Shown one piece after another: positions 47,666 through 57,005 of a stretch of 64,000 nucleotides of DNA. The DNA comes from Candidatus Eisenbacteria bacterium (GTDB lineage Bacteria; Eisenbacteria; RBG-16-71-46; CAIMUX01; JAHJDP01). Under the pieces are notes generated by a model. It ran no database searches. It saw nothing but the letters and a program-made list of their open reading frames with translations, and was not told where the DNA came from. Made by a program: the position numbers and the translations under genes. Position 1 is the stretch's first letter; each line of letters begins with the position of its first letter. The stretch lies in contig JAHJDP010000002.1 of the NCBI GenBank assembly GCA_018831195.1, positions 1 to 64,000 on the forward strand, given 5' to 3'.

Positions 47666-48312
47666 AAATCCGCCTGATACTCGCCGATGACCATAAAATG
47701 TTCCGCGACGGCCTGCGCCCGCTCCTGGAGCGGCGCCCGGACCTCAGCGTCGTGGGCGAGGCCGCCGACGGCCGCGAGTTGCTGGTCCTGGTCGAGTCCC
47801 TGCGGCCCCATCTCGTTGTGCTCGATGTCAGTATGCCCGGTCTCAACGGCATTGAAGCCGCCCGCCGTATCCGGGATATCGATCCGTCGATCCGCATCGC
47901 CATGCTCTCCATGCACGCGGACCGGCGCTTCGTGCTGGAAGCCCTTAAAGCGGGAGCCACCGCCTACCTGCTCAAAGACGACGCCTTCGAGGAGCTGGTG
48001 CGGGCGATCCCGCGGATCATGGCCGGACAAGTAGTCCTGGCCGAGAGCATCGGCGAGCAGGTGGTGCAAGAATATATCACCATGGTTCGCCGTGAGGAGA
48101 GTTCCGCCTTCGGCCATTTGACCCCCCGCGAGCGGGAAGTCCTGCAGCTCATCGCCGAGGGGCTCAGTACCAAGGAAATCGCCGCGCTACAGAAAGTCAG
48201 CGTCAAGACTATCGAGACGCAGCGCAAGCAGGTCATGGACAAGCTGAACCTGCACAGTGTGGCCGAGTTGACCAAGTACGCTATTCGCGAGGGCCTGACC
48301 TCCTTGGATTAG
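47662..48312 (+). CDS. NarL/LuxR-type response regulator
   Basis: A receiver domain has the acidic pair in ILADDHKMFRDG, the phospho-aspartate in LVVLDVSMPG and the conserved lysine in YLLKDDAFEE. A C-terminal LuxR helix-turn-helix reads LTPREREVLQLIAEGLSTKEIAALQKVSVKTIETQRKQVMDKL in the normal order (shown in parts, not as one motif). It starts inside the kinase stop (ATGA). With the downstream ammonium transporter and porin, it may control nitrogen uptake, by inference from position only. Confidence 0.93.
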   Translation: MKIRLILADDHKMFRDGLRPLLERRPDLSVVGEAADGRELLVLVESLRPHLVVLDVSMPGLNGIEAARRIRDIDPSIRIAMLSMHADRRFVLEALKAGATAYLLKDDAFEELVRAIPRIMAGQVVLAESIGEQVVQEYITMVRREESSAFGHLTPREREVLQLIAEGLSTKEIAALQKVSVKTIETQRKQVMDKLNLHSVAELTKYAIREGLTSLD

Positions 48313-48476
48313 GCGCTCGCAACACGGCCTCCTCGGGTATTTCGAAGCCCCCTCTGAGGGATCCCCTGATTGTCCCATTTCCCGGCCACTCCTATTCTTC
48401 TTCCCGTCCCCCTGTGGCGCCCTGCGGCATGCCTTATCCGCCGCAGCGTTCCACACTTATACGAAAGGAGCGCACC

Positions 48477-49679
48477 ATGTTCGATACAGGCAATACCGGA
48501 TTCATGCTCGTGGCGACGAGTCTGGTTATGTTGATGACACCCGGTCTCGCCTTCTTTTACGGCGGATTGGTGGGGCGTCGAAACGTTTTGTCTATTATGA
48601 TTCAGAGCTTCGTCTCAATGGGCATCACCACCATCCTCTGGTTCGCCGTCGGATACTCCCTTTGCTTCAGCGGAGGTGAAGGAGGCATCATCGGCAACCT
48701 GGATCTAGCCTTCCTCAGGGGCGTCGATCCGTCGACACCCTTCGGCGACGGCCAGATCCCACTCTACGTCTTCATCGCCTACCAAATGATGTTCGCCATT
48801 ATCACGCCGGCATTGATCACGGGTGCCTTCTCGAACCGGGTCCGCTTCCCGGCCTACTTGATCTTCTTGGTGTTCTGGCTGCTGCTCGTTTACTTCCCCT
48901 TTGTTCACATGCTCTGGGGCGGTGGCTTCCTGGCCAAGCACGGCATCCAGGATTTCGCCGGCGGTATTGCGGTACACAACATCGCGGGCATGGCGGCCCT
49001 GGCATCCATCCTTTTCGTGGGCCGGCGCCGCGTGGAAGACAGCAAACCCCACAGCATTCCGCTTGTCGCCCTGGGAACCGGCTTGCTCTGGTTCGGATGG
49101 TACGGCTTCAACGCCGGCAGCCAGCTGCAGGTGGACCAGATCACCGCCCTGGCTTTCCTCAATACGGATATCGCCGCCTCCTTCGCGGCCATCACCTGGT
49201 TGATCATTGAGTGGTCGAGATCCCGCAAGCCCCGCTTTGTCGGATTGCTCACCGGCGCGGTGGCCGGCCTGGCGACGATCACGCCGGCGGCGGCCTTTGT
49301 TTCCACCTCGAGCGCGGCGATCATTGGTTGCTCGGCGGGCCTGATTTGCTACTTGGCCGTCGAGCTGAAAAATAAACTGCGTTGGGATGACGCTCTGGAT
49401 GTCTGGGGTGTTCACGGCGTGGGCGGCGCCCTGGGCATCATCCTCCTGGGCGTTCTCGGCTCTACCGCCATCAATAGCGCAGGGGCCAACGGATTGATTT
49501 ACGGCGGCGGCACCTTCTTCATCCGCCAGGTGTTGGTGGTGGTCGTTTCATCGATTTACGCCTTCGTGTTTACCTGGGTGATGCTTTGGATCATTAATAA
49601 AATAACCCATGTGAAGACAAGCGAGACCGAAGAAAGCACTCTCGATGAATCCCTTCACGGCGAGAGGGCTTACGAGTAG
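48477..49679 (+). CDS. amt: Ammonium transporter (Amt)
   Basis: This inner-membrane transporter takes up ammonium or ammonia through a hydrophobic pore. Eleven membrane segments, MLMTPGLAFFYGGLVGRRNVLS near the start, and the twin-histidine pore residues in FVHMLWGGGFL and WGVHGVGGALGII are present. The start at 48477 follows AAAGGAG. An outer-membrane porin gene follows 34 bases later. No GlnK/PII gene is present next to it, unlike many amt loci. Confidence 0.93.
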   Translation: MFDTGNTGFMLVATSLVMLMTPGLAFFYGGLVGRRNVLSIMIQSFVSMGITTILWFAVGYSLCFSGGEGGIIGNLDLAFLRGVDPSTPFGDGQIPLYVFIAYQMMFAIITPALITGAFSNRVRFPAYLIFLVFWLLLVYFPFVHMLWGGGFLAKHGIQDFAGGIAVHNIAGMAALASILFVGRRRVEDSKPHSIPLVALGTGLLWFGWYGFNAGSQLQVDQITALAFLNTDIAASFAAITWLIIEWSRSRKPRFVGLLTGAVAGLATITPAAAFVSTSSAAIIGCSAGLICYLAVELKNKLRWDDALDVWGVHGVGGALGIILLGVLGSTAINSAGANGLIYGGGTFFIRQVLVVVVSSIYAFVFTWVMLWIINKITHVKTSETEESTLDESLHGERAYE

Positions 49680-49712
49680 GCTCGATGGATCCAACTTCAA
49701 GGAGGAGAACAA

Positions 49713-50744
49713 ATGCCGTATCGAATCCTTATCGTCGTCATCGCGGCCGTGATCGCGGCGGCCGCCCCGCCGGCCGCGGTTGGCGATGACGGCGGCGTCT
49801 GCATGACGGTTTGCATGAGCGGATTTGTGGACGCCAGCTACAGCGGCAACCTGGACCTCGGCACCGACACCTTCGGCTTGGATCAAGCCGAGATGGATCT
49901 GTCCCGCTGCTTCGGCGAGCGCGGCGGCCTGCGGGCGGATTTTGAGTGGGCCAAAGACGGTGATGATTGGGCTCTGGATGTTGAGCAGGGTTATCTAAGT
50001 TATCGGCCGGCTTTCACCGACAAGCTGAACTTTACCTTTGGAAAGTTCAACGCCCCGATCGGGTTCGAGCTGCCGGACGCGCCGGATATGTACCAATTCT
50101 CCCATGCCTTGGTTTTTGATTATGGCCTGCCGACCAATCTGACCGGCGCCATGCTTTCGGTCAATGTAACGAAGGATGCGGATATCGGGGTGTACCTGGT
50201 CAACGGCTGGGATGATAACGACTTGGGCCGGGCCGGCCCCAAGACCTTCGGCGGGCGGGCCGGCTACCGGCTCGGGGACCTCGGCGCCGTGGGTCTCGCG
50301 GCCATTATGGGCTCAGAGCAGGATGAGATCCGCAAGGCCGTCATGACGCTCGACCGCACCGTTGTCGACGTGGATCTCACCCTCACACCAATACCCGCCC
50401 TCGAGATCGGCGGCGAATTCAACATGGGATTTGTTGAAGTCAACGACGTGGAGTCCGAGTGGATGGGTATGCTGGCCATGGTCCACTATGACTTTAACAA
50501 ATGGTTTGGATTGACCGGCCGTTTTGATTGGTTCGACGATCCGGATGACTTTGTCTTTGAATCCGGCCTTGAGGAAACGCGCACCGCCATCACCTTGGCG
50601 CCGACTTTTGTTCTCGGGGACGGCATGGGCGCCCTGTTGGAGTTGCGCATTGACGGTTCCAGCGAGGATGTCTTTATCAATTCCGACGGGGAGCCTAAAG
50701 CCTCAACAACCGGCCTGGCCTTTGAGATGACGTACAGCTTCTGA
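49713..50744 (+). CDS. Outer-membrane porin-like beta-barrel protein
   Basis: A signal peptide (PYRILIVVIAAVIAAAAPPAAVG) is followed by alternating amphipathic strands and the FGKFNAPIGFELPDAPDMYQ element of the BBP2/porin family, and the protein ends in an aromatic residue (ALEMTYSF-like, TYSF). AAGGAGGA precedes the start. It may carry ammonium or small nitrogen compounds across the outer membrane together with the inner-membrane Amt, by position. Confidence 0.8.
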   Translation: MPYRILIVVIAAVIAAAAPPAAVGDDGGVCMTVCMSGFVDASYSGNLDLGTDTFGLDQAEMDLSRCFGERGGLRADFEWAKDGDDWALDVEQGYLSYRPAFTDKLNFTFGKFNAPIGFELPDAPDMYQFSHALVFDYGLPTNLTGAMLSVNVTKDADIGVYLVNGWDDNDLGRAGPKTFGGRAGYRLGDLGAVGLAAIMGSEQDEIRKAVMTLDRTVVDVDLTLTPIPALEIGGEFNMGFVEVNDVESEWMGMLAMVHYDFNKWFGLTGRFDWFDDPDDFVFESGLEETRTAITLAPTFVLGDGMGALLELRIDGSSEDVFINSDGEPKASTTGLAFEMTYSF

Positions 50745-50795
50745 GCGCCGGTCTTGTGGTGGGTTGAACATTATCCCTGCGCTGCGCCGCATATA

Positions 50796-52328
50796 TTATC
50801 GGACGAGGACGACCTTGCCGGCATTGCCGGCCCTGCCGTTAGAGCCAGATTGGAGGCGCACAAAGTAGGGCCCTGGGGAGACTTTTTCTCCCGACGAATT
50901 CATCCCATCCCATGTCAGCGAATTCGGCCCCGGGTTCTGTGGGTCCGAGAGCACCCTGGCGATGCGCCGGCCCAGCACATCATAGACGGTCAAGCTCGTC
51001 GCCGCGGGCTCCTCAAGGAGGTAAAGGAAGGTCACCGCGTCATGGAAAGGATTAGGCATCGGGGGGCCAATGATGATGGCGGGCGGAGGAACAGGAGGTG
51101 TATCCAAGCGCCCCTCGCCCCAATGTGCAATGTTATAAGCGCGCTTGCCATCCACAGAGCCGAAACCTCCCGCTGCAATGAGGTGGCCGCGGTACTCTTT
51201 TACGGCGAAAACCCCCTCGGGGATGCTGAGAGGAACGTGTAACTCCATTTCATCGCCCATCAAAGGTTCAGGTGGAAGGAGTCCTGATCCCATGGGATAC
51301 CAGGCCACCCCATCCCACTGGGTGATGCACCCACAACGGAGGCCGCCGGCATGTGTATAAGAACCGGCGACAATCAGCTTGCCGTCAAAGACCTCAAAAT
51401 CGTGGACCCTTGGATCGAAATCATCGAAGGATCCGCTGATACCGCTGCGCAAGGAATCCCAAACAGTTCCATTCCAACGGGCGATCCCGTTCACCGGGAG
51501 GTCACCGATGTGGCGAAATTTACCTCCTGCATAAAGTTCGCCTTCAAAGGAAGCGAGTGCGTAAGCGTGGTCATCAAGACCTTCCCCCAAGGGATTCCAT
51601 CCTTCTCCATCCCATGCCCCGATATGGTTCAGCGGTATATCTCCGGAGCGGCTAAAGCTTCCGCTGGCGATGAGCTCTCCATTGTGAACGGATAGAGCGA
51701 AAACACTGCCATTAAGGCCATCACCAAGGGATTCCCATTCCTCGCCGTCCCAGCTTGCGATTCCCCCGCGCGTCTCCGTTCCACCCGCCGTCCGAAAGCG
51801 CCCCGCTGCAATAAGATCACCCTGAAAGACGGTGAGGGAGTAGACATAGTTATTCATTCCCGTGCCGAGAGACTTCCACTCCAGTCCGTCCCAGGAAGCG
51901 ATGTAGTTCACCGTGTCTGCGCCGACGACTTGGAACAGCCCGCCGGCAAACAGTTTTTCTTCGTGGACGGCCAGACAAAAAGCCGGGCCTCTGATGATCT
52001 CGCCCAGGCCGTGCCAATAGTCGCCGTTCCATGCGGCCACATAAGAAGCCGGCGTACCGCCCGCCCCATAGAATTCGCCGGCGACAATCAGCATTTGCCC
52101 GAAGAGACGATGGTAGTAGACGTCTAGGTCGTAGACTTCACCGCCAACGCCCGTGCCCTCAAACAGATCGCCCCACCGGGCATCGGAATCAGCGCGCGCC
52201 GGGTGATATATCAAAGGTTGGCATGAAAGGACAAGAAGGATAACAAGTACGGAATAAAAGAGGAGTCTTTTATGTTTTCCCCAAGCAGATACAAGGCCGC
52301 TTATATTTCCATTATACATAATGTTCAT
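50796..52328 (-). CDS. Secreted kelch-like repeat protein with FlgD-like C-terminal domain
   Basis: An N-terminal hydrophobic segment (LLFYSVLVILLVLSCQP) is followed by about seven repeats of a beta-propeller-like unit, with pattern V-x-A-x-x-x-x-x-G-x-L-x-A-G-G-x-F and then NxIAxWDGxxWxxLGxG (for example ALASFEGELYAGGKF). The C-terminal 70 residues are the FlgD/Por-type Ig domain. It starts directly after the radical SAM stop codon (tga-ATG), so it is translationally coupled to it. It is probably a surface protein that the cell displays, and the link to the radical enzyme is unexplained. Confidence 0.8.
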   Translation of the reverse strand: MNIMYNGNISGLVSAWGKHKRLLFYSVLVILLVLSCQPLIYHPARADSDARWGDLFEGTGVGGEVYDLDVYYHRLFGQMLIVAGEFYGAGGTPASYVAAWNGDYWHGLGEIIRGPAFCLAVHEEKLFAGGLFQVVGADTVNYIASWDGLEWKSLGTGMNNYVYSLTVFQGDLIAAGRFRTAGGTETRGGIASWDGEEWESLGDGLNGSVFALSVHNGELIASGSFSRSGDIPLNHIGAWDGEGWNPLGEGLDDHAYALASFEGELYAGGKFRHIGDLPVNGIARWNGTVWDSLRSGISGSFDDFDPRVHDFEVFDGKLIVAGSYTHAGGLRCGCITQWDGVAWYPMGSGLLPPEPLMGDEMELHVPLSIPEGVFAVKEYRGHLIAAGGFGSVDGKRAYNIAHWGEGRLDTPPVPPPAIIIGPPMPNPFHDAVTFLYLLEEPAATSLTVYDVLGRRIARVLSDPQNPGPNSLTWDGMNSSGEKVSPGPYFVRLQSGSNGRAGNAGKVVLVR

Positions 52329-53831
52329 TCACTTTCCCGCCATCAAGTCAAGCCCTCTCTTGAGGCTCGCCCCGATCCCCAATTCCTGTATTCTTTTAAA
52401 AACGCTCAAAGAACAGAGTCTTCTCAGCCTATGCGCACGGAATTTTCTGTCGACTGATTTCTCAACGTCGGACACCAGCTCCCTAAATCGACCCTGGGTG
52501 ATGTTTAGGCAGAAATGATTAGCCGGGCTTTGATGGTTGTACAATGCAACATCATAATCGTCGCCGATCAGGCCATTCATCATGCAATATTCAAACGCCT
52601 CCGTCCCCGGGTAGGGCGTAAAGATGCTATAGGTCAAGACGTCGCACTTTACATTCTTCATCGCCGTGATGGTGTCCTGTAGCGTCTCTTCTGTTTCCTG
52701 TGGGTAGCCGACGATGAAAAACGCCTGCAGTTCAAGACCCTGCCGCTTGACGATTTTGCAGGCCTCAAGCGCTTCCTCGATTGTGATATTCTTTCTCATT
52801 GCCGACAAGATTTCATTGTTGCCCGACTCAACACCGATCTGGATATGAAAACAGCCGGCCGCCTTCATAAGAGCTACGACTTGGTCGTCCATCAATTTGG
52901 GGTGCGCTTCGCAGCCCCATTTTAATCCCGGGGAATACCGCATCAGGGCGCGGCACAGGTCTGCAATATACTGCTTGTTGACGCCGAAGGTGTCATCATC
53001 AAAATGGATAAATTTCAACCCCAACTTTAGAAGGCCGCCGATTTCCCTTGCCACATTTTCCGGGGAACGAAATCTTACCTTACGGCCCCAAACATTCCGG
53101 GATCCGCAAAAGAAACAATTATATGGACATCCCCGTGTCGCAAAAACCGAACGAAAAGCCGTTTTCGGATATTGTTCGTAATCTTTCAATACCTCCGGCG
53201 CGTGTTCGTGGGGAAAACACAACGTATCAAGATTCTCAATGAATTCCCTTGGCGGGGTTTCTACAACCTCTCCCTCTTCTCTACAGACGATGCCATTTAC
53301 ATTATGAAGCGCGGTTTGATTATCAATGGCGCCAAGAAGTTCGACAATCGTTTTTTCTCCTTCGTTCTTTACACAAATGTCTATCTCTGGATAATCAAGC
53401 AAGTCTTCGCCAACCAAGGAAGGATGCGGCCCACCCATTATGACAAGGGTGTCTTTATTGTTTTTCTTCACAAGTTCCGCCACTCTTCGTGCTGATTTAA
53501 AGTTTTGTGACTTGGCGGAAATTCCAACAATCGAGGGATTATATTCTGCTATCGTTTGTTCAATTTCTTTCCATATCTCCCCTGACAAATCCGTTAGATT
53601 TTCCAGGTACTTATTGAATCCGATGCCCGACAAATAGCTGACTTTGATGCTTTCATTTCGTGGATGGAAATCGGCATTATACACCATGACATTCCAGATT
53701 GTATTTCGCTTTATCTCTCCGGCCAGATAACCCAGAGCTAAGGGATACCTTGCCAGAGAGTAAGTATTCTTAAACAATCTATAAAAAGGAGGTTCCACCA
53801 GAAGGATTTTGCGCGGGTTCGGCTTCATCAT
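52329..53831 (-). CDS. B12-binding radical SAM protein
   Basis: A B12-binding domain (GISAKSQNFKSARRVAELV and IMGGPHPSLVGEDLL) is followed by a radical SAM core with RGCPYNCFFCG (the CxxxCxxC cluster motif), GLKFIHFDDDTFG and IQIGVESGNNEILSAMR. Such enzymes perform methyl or other radical transfers on unknown substrates. The frame begins at 53831 or a few codons downstream, because an upstream extension to 53915 adds a non-conserved leader. It is coupled to the kelch-like surface protein gene. Confidence 0.88.
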   Translation of the reverse strand: MMKPNPRKILLVEPPFYRLFKNTYSLARYPLALGYLAGEIKRNTIWNVMVYNADFHPRNESIKVSYLSGIGFNKYLENLTDLSGEIWKEIEQTIAEYNPSIVGISAKSQNFKSARRVAELVKKNNKDTLVIMGGPHPSLVGEDLLDYPEIDICVKNEGEKTIVELLGAIDNQTALHNVNGIVCREEGEVVETPPREFIENLDTLCFPHEHAPEVLKDYEQYPKTAFRSVFATRGCPYNCFFCGSRNVWGRKVRFRSPENVAREIGGLLKLGLKFIHFDDDTFGVNKQYIADLCRALMRYSPGLKWGCEAHPKLMDDQVVALMKAAGCFHIQIGVESGNNEILSAMRKNITIEEALEACKIVKRQGLELQAFFIVGYPQETEETLQDTITAMKNVKCDVLTYSIFTPYPGTEAFEYCMMNGLIGDDYDVALYNHQSPANHFCLNITQGRFRELVSDVEKSVDRKFRAHRLRRLCSLSVFKRIQELGIGASLKRGLDLMAGK

Positions 53832-53943
53832 GAATCCAATACAGCCACATAAAGAACTCTCCGGCCCCGGCAAGAAATACCGAGCGGTCCCGGGGGAATC
53901 CTTGTCGTTGCCCAACGCCGGCTTCAGTTCCTGCGGCCTGTTG

Positions 53944-54537
53944 TTATCCGAGATTAGAGTTGACGAACGCCCAGTTGATCAAGTTCGCCATGAAAACCTC
54001 AAGATAGTCTGCGCGCTTGTTCTGATAATCCAGATAATAGGCATGCTCCCAAACATCCACCGTCATCAGGGGTTTTAAGCCATGGGCTATGGGAGTATCG
54101 GCGTTGGCGGTTTTGATAATCTCCAACTTATCCTTTTTCAACACAAGCCACGCCCAACCGCTGCCGAACTGAGTGAGGCCGGCATTCTTCAGCTCTTTAA
54201 TGAAGCTGTCAAAACCCCCAAAATCGGCATCGATCTTCTTCGCGATCTTTCCCGTGGGTTTCCCTCCGCCGCCCGGCTTCATGGATTTCCAGTAAAAGGT
54301 ATGGTTCCAAACTTGGGCCGCATTGTTGAAGATTCCCATTTTATCAGCTTTGTCTGCCGTCTTTTTGATGATATTTTCCAGCGTCTCGGCGGCCAAATCC
54401 GTCCCCTCAATAAGCTTGTTGAGGTTCGTCACATACCCCTGATGATGCTTTTCATGATGAAATTCCAATGTCCTCGCGCTGATATGCGGGGCCAGGGCGT
54501 CTTTTTTGTAGGGAAGGTCGGGTAGTGTAATCGTCAT
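53944..54537 (-). CDS. sodB: Iron superoxide dismutase
   Basis: It converts superoxide to hydrogen peroxide and oxygen. Metal ligands lie in FHHEKHHQGYV, in NHTFYW and in DVWEHAYYLDYQN. The glutamine in FNNAAQVWNHTFYW (the E. coli SodB-like position) points to the iron form. The start at 54537 follows AAGGAG. A longer frame from 54585 is unsupported. Together with catalase and the bd oxidase it fits an oxygen-exposed lifestyle. Confidence 0.93.
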   Translation of the reverse strand: MTITLPDLPYKKDALAPHISARTLEFHHEKHHQGYVTNLNKLIEGTDLAAETLENIIKKTADKADKMGIFNNAAQVWNHTFYWKSMKPGGGGKPTGKIAKKIDADFGGFDSFIKELKNAGLTQFGSGWAWLVLKKDKLEIIKTANADTPIAHGLKPLMTVDVWEHAYYLDYQNKRADYLEVFMANLINWAFVNSNLG

Positions 54538-54694
54538 TATTATTCTCCTTATATTGCGTTTTAGCTCTATCGCCGCTCCTCGCAAGGTGGGCCGCCATTA
54601 GCCCTAACCCAAAACTCCTGCTGTCGCAAGAAGCAGTAGTAGTATACCCAGCATCTCCTCACTTGGCCAGAAGAATCGCCGCTTGGATGCCGGA

Positions 54695-55999
54695 CTATCG
54701 AAGCGCCAATGCCAGGCCAATCAATAGTATTGGCGAGGCATCCAAATTATATCCTTCAAGAAAACCAATGGATTTATACCCTATTTCCAATGCTGCTGAA
54801 AGTGGATGCTTGGAATCAGATAAATTATAATGTCCTCTTACAGAAAATGCGCCTCCCATTCCGCCGCCTCTATGGGCCGTTGGATTGCTCCTTAATTGAA
54901 TTTCAGGTTGATTCCAAATATCGACATGCATATCAAATGAAAATGGTTTGGGCTCATAAATGTTTTGAATAAAAACGCCCAATCCTCCCCATGAATCGTG
55001 AAACGTTTGATCGCCGATCCTGAAATCGATAAGCGAAACCGTATTTCTGTGGCGCAAATAATTCTCCAAGTGGTATTCGATCCCGAAGGGGGTCAGCCCG
55101 GCGCGCAAACTCGGCAAATAATCAATCCCTCCAAGCTTTAATGTGGATATGCCGCCCGAGCTATTTCCATCCCACATATACACTTTCAGAATTGAAAACA
55201 GAGAGTAGTAAAGAAAAGGATTGGCTACATTAATCTTGGTTTTTGATTTTAGATCTTTAACAGTCATAATTATAGTATCAGGATCTGTATAAACAGCCCC
55301 GGCATTGATGATACGAGTATACGCTCTCAAATCGTTATCTCGTGTTCCATCAAATAGGTCTTCTTCGGTATCTTGAATGTAAGTAAACATTATCTGCCAA
55401 GACCAAAAATACAGAGAGGCTTCACGATAGTTGATCTCATCCGTCAGCATCCAGCGCATGCTCAAATTCCGGCCTATAAGGGATTGTACCTCCAAGCCGC
55501 CCGCCCAAATGACGAGATCTTCGTGGAGGCTGATGGGAAGGGCTCCATCTATTGAAGCCTCGCCGCCCCCCAATCCGTATGGCGGCGGCATACTAAAACC
55601 GTAATGAATACCGTCAATATTTAATTCCCGATAACGCGCCCCGTGTCCATAATATTCGTGGCCAAGAACGATTGAGAAATAGTCCAAAGGCAGATCAAGG
55701 AGAAGATATTTTGCCGTTCGCCCGGATATACCCCCGATTTTCCCCGCCATATTTGATTCCGAAAACCAGTGAATGCCTAATAGTGCATCTTCAGACAGCG
55801 CAATCCCCCTGTGAATTGTTGTAATGTTCTCCACGCCGCTCCTCATCGTTAATCCGGGATCAATCAATAATGGAGAGTAGGCCTGAGGAACAATTCGTAA
55901 ATCTGTTGCAGCCGTTAAGCCCGCGAAACCGCCGTTTTGAGCACCACTCTTAGTTGAAAGCAGCAGCAAAACAGAAAGAATATAAATTGTAGTTTTCAT
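54695..55999 (-). CDS. Secreted or outer-membrane protein of unknown function with HExxxH
   Basis: The 434-residue protein has a short signal peptide (TTIYILSVLLLLSTKSGAQ) and largely beta-rich sequence, ending GLALALR. The segment GHEYYGHGAR has HExxxH spacing, not the standard zinc HExxH. It is an interesting cluster of metal-binding residues but I cannot place it in a family. There is a low-hydrophobicity repeat-free body. It is flanked by the superoxide dismutase and TauE genes with no evident link. Confidence 0.6.
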   Translation of the reverse strand: MKTTIYILSVLLLLSTKSGAQNGGFAGLTAATDLRIVPQAYSPLLIDPGLTMRSGVENITTIHRGIALSEDALLGIHWFSESNMAGKIGGISGRTAKYLLLDLPLDYFSIVLGHEYYGHGARYRELNIDGIHYGFSMPPPYGLGGGEASIDGALPISLHEDLVIWAGGLEVQSLIGRNLSMRWMLTDEINYREASLYFWSWQIMFTYIQDTEEDLFDGTRDNDLRAYTRIINAGAVYTDPDTIIMTVKDLKSKTKINVANPFLYYSLFSILKVYMWDGNSSGGISTLKLGGIDYLPSLRAGLTPFGIEYHLENYLRHRNTVSLIDFRIGDQTFHDSWGGLGVFIQNIYEPKPFSFDMHVDIWNQPEIQLRSNPTAHRGGGMGGAFSVRGHYNLSDSKHPLSAALEIGYKSIGFLEGYNLDASPILLIGLALALR

Positions 56000-56170
56000 T
56001 ATCTAAAATTAACGCCCATGAATTCCTCCATTGCAACGAGTTATTTTTGACCCCATCGTATGAATGCGCGGCGAAACCTCGCGGCCGGCCATGGGACGCT
56101 TGACCCGCCGCGGGATCTCATGACAGGCTGCGGCCGCCACTTTAAATGGATCCTCGCATCTCAAGATCTT

Positions 56171-56962
56171 ATGGAGAGTCCTGTGGTTGAACTCGCACTT
56201 CTTATCGTGGGTGGTCTGGCCGCAGGGGCGCTGGGTGGCCTCCTTGGGATCGGCGGCGGCATTATCCTCATGCCAATTTTGCGCTTTGCCATCGGGCTTC
56301 CGGCCCCCCAGGCCGCGGGCGCCTGCATTGTTGCGGTGTTCTTCACAACGCTTGGAGGGGGTTACCGGCACTACCGCCTTGGGCACATTGTTGTGCGTTC
56401 CGTCATGCCGGTCATGCTGGCGGGCCTTGTCGCCTGCGCCGGATGCTCGCTGCTCTTCCCGCTCCTCGCGCGGCGCGGGGGGTGGCTCGACCTCGGTATT
56501 GGTTTGGTCTTTCTCTCTATCTCAGTTCGAATGCTTGTCGAGAGTATTCCCGGCCTTGTGTCTTGGTCCCGGGAGGCCCCGCAGCATGCCCGCGTAGAGG
56601 GAGGGCTTCCACAAAAGTTATCGATCGGCGCTGTATCAGGCGCCCTGCCAGGCCTCCTTGGCATCGGAACGGGAGGAATCCTTGTCCCGGCATTCGCCTT
56701 CTTGCTGAAAACACCCATCAAGACGGCGATGGCCGCCTCCTTGGTCTGCTTCTGCTGCAATGCCGGGGTGAGTGCCGCTTTCAAGTACACCCAGGGTTAT
56801 GTCGATCTTCATGTCGCCTTGCCGCTCAGCCTGGGAACACTTGTCGGCGCAAACCTGGGCGCCATCATCAACCGCCGCTTCCCGTCCCCCGCGCTAAAAC
56901 TCCTGTTTGGGTTTGTTTTTGTATGCGTCTCGCTTCGATTCATCCTCTCCTCTGTCAAATAG
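56171..56962 (+). CDS. TauE/SafE family permease
   Basis: About eight membrane segments and the family's GGLLGIGGGIILMPILRFAIGLP and second-half GLLGIGTGGILVPAFAFLL repeats are visible. I start at 56171, just before the first membrane segment. The frame from 56060 adds 37 residues that do not match the family. The substrate is unknown. This is the second TauE-like gene in the window; the first lies at 2146-2916. Confidence 0.87.
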   Translation: MESPVVELALLIVGGLAAGALGGLLGIGGGIILMPILRFAIGLPAPQAAGACIVAVFFTTLGGGYRHYRLGHIVVRSVMPVMLAGLVACAGCSLLFPLLARRGGWLDLGIGLVFLSISVRMLVESIPGLVSWSREAPQHARVEGGLPQKLSIGAVSGALPGLLGIGTGGILVPAFAFLLKTPIKTAMAASLVCFCCNAGVSAAFKYTQGYVDLHVALPLSLGTLVGANLGAIINRRFPSPALKLLFGFVFVCVSLRFILSSVK

Positions 56963-57005
56963 CCTGGCTGCTTCATTCGAGGGGAAAACCGCTGGATGGT
57001 TCATG

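Noticed and set aside
48400-48440. TGGCGC-GGCATGC considered as a sigma-54 promoter ahead of amt
   Set aside because: The GG and GC elements are not at the required ten-base spacing.
48705-49415. Minus-strand frame of 236 codons opposite amt
   Set aside because: It is low-complexity, arginine- and glutamate-rich antisense to a clear ammonium transporter.
54695-55999. Zinc metalloprotease call from GHEYYGH
   Set aside because: Spacing is HExxxH, not HExxH, and no downstream ligand motif is visible.
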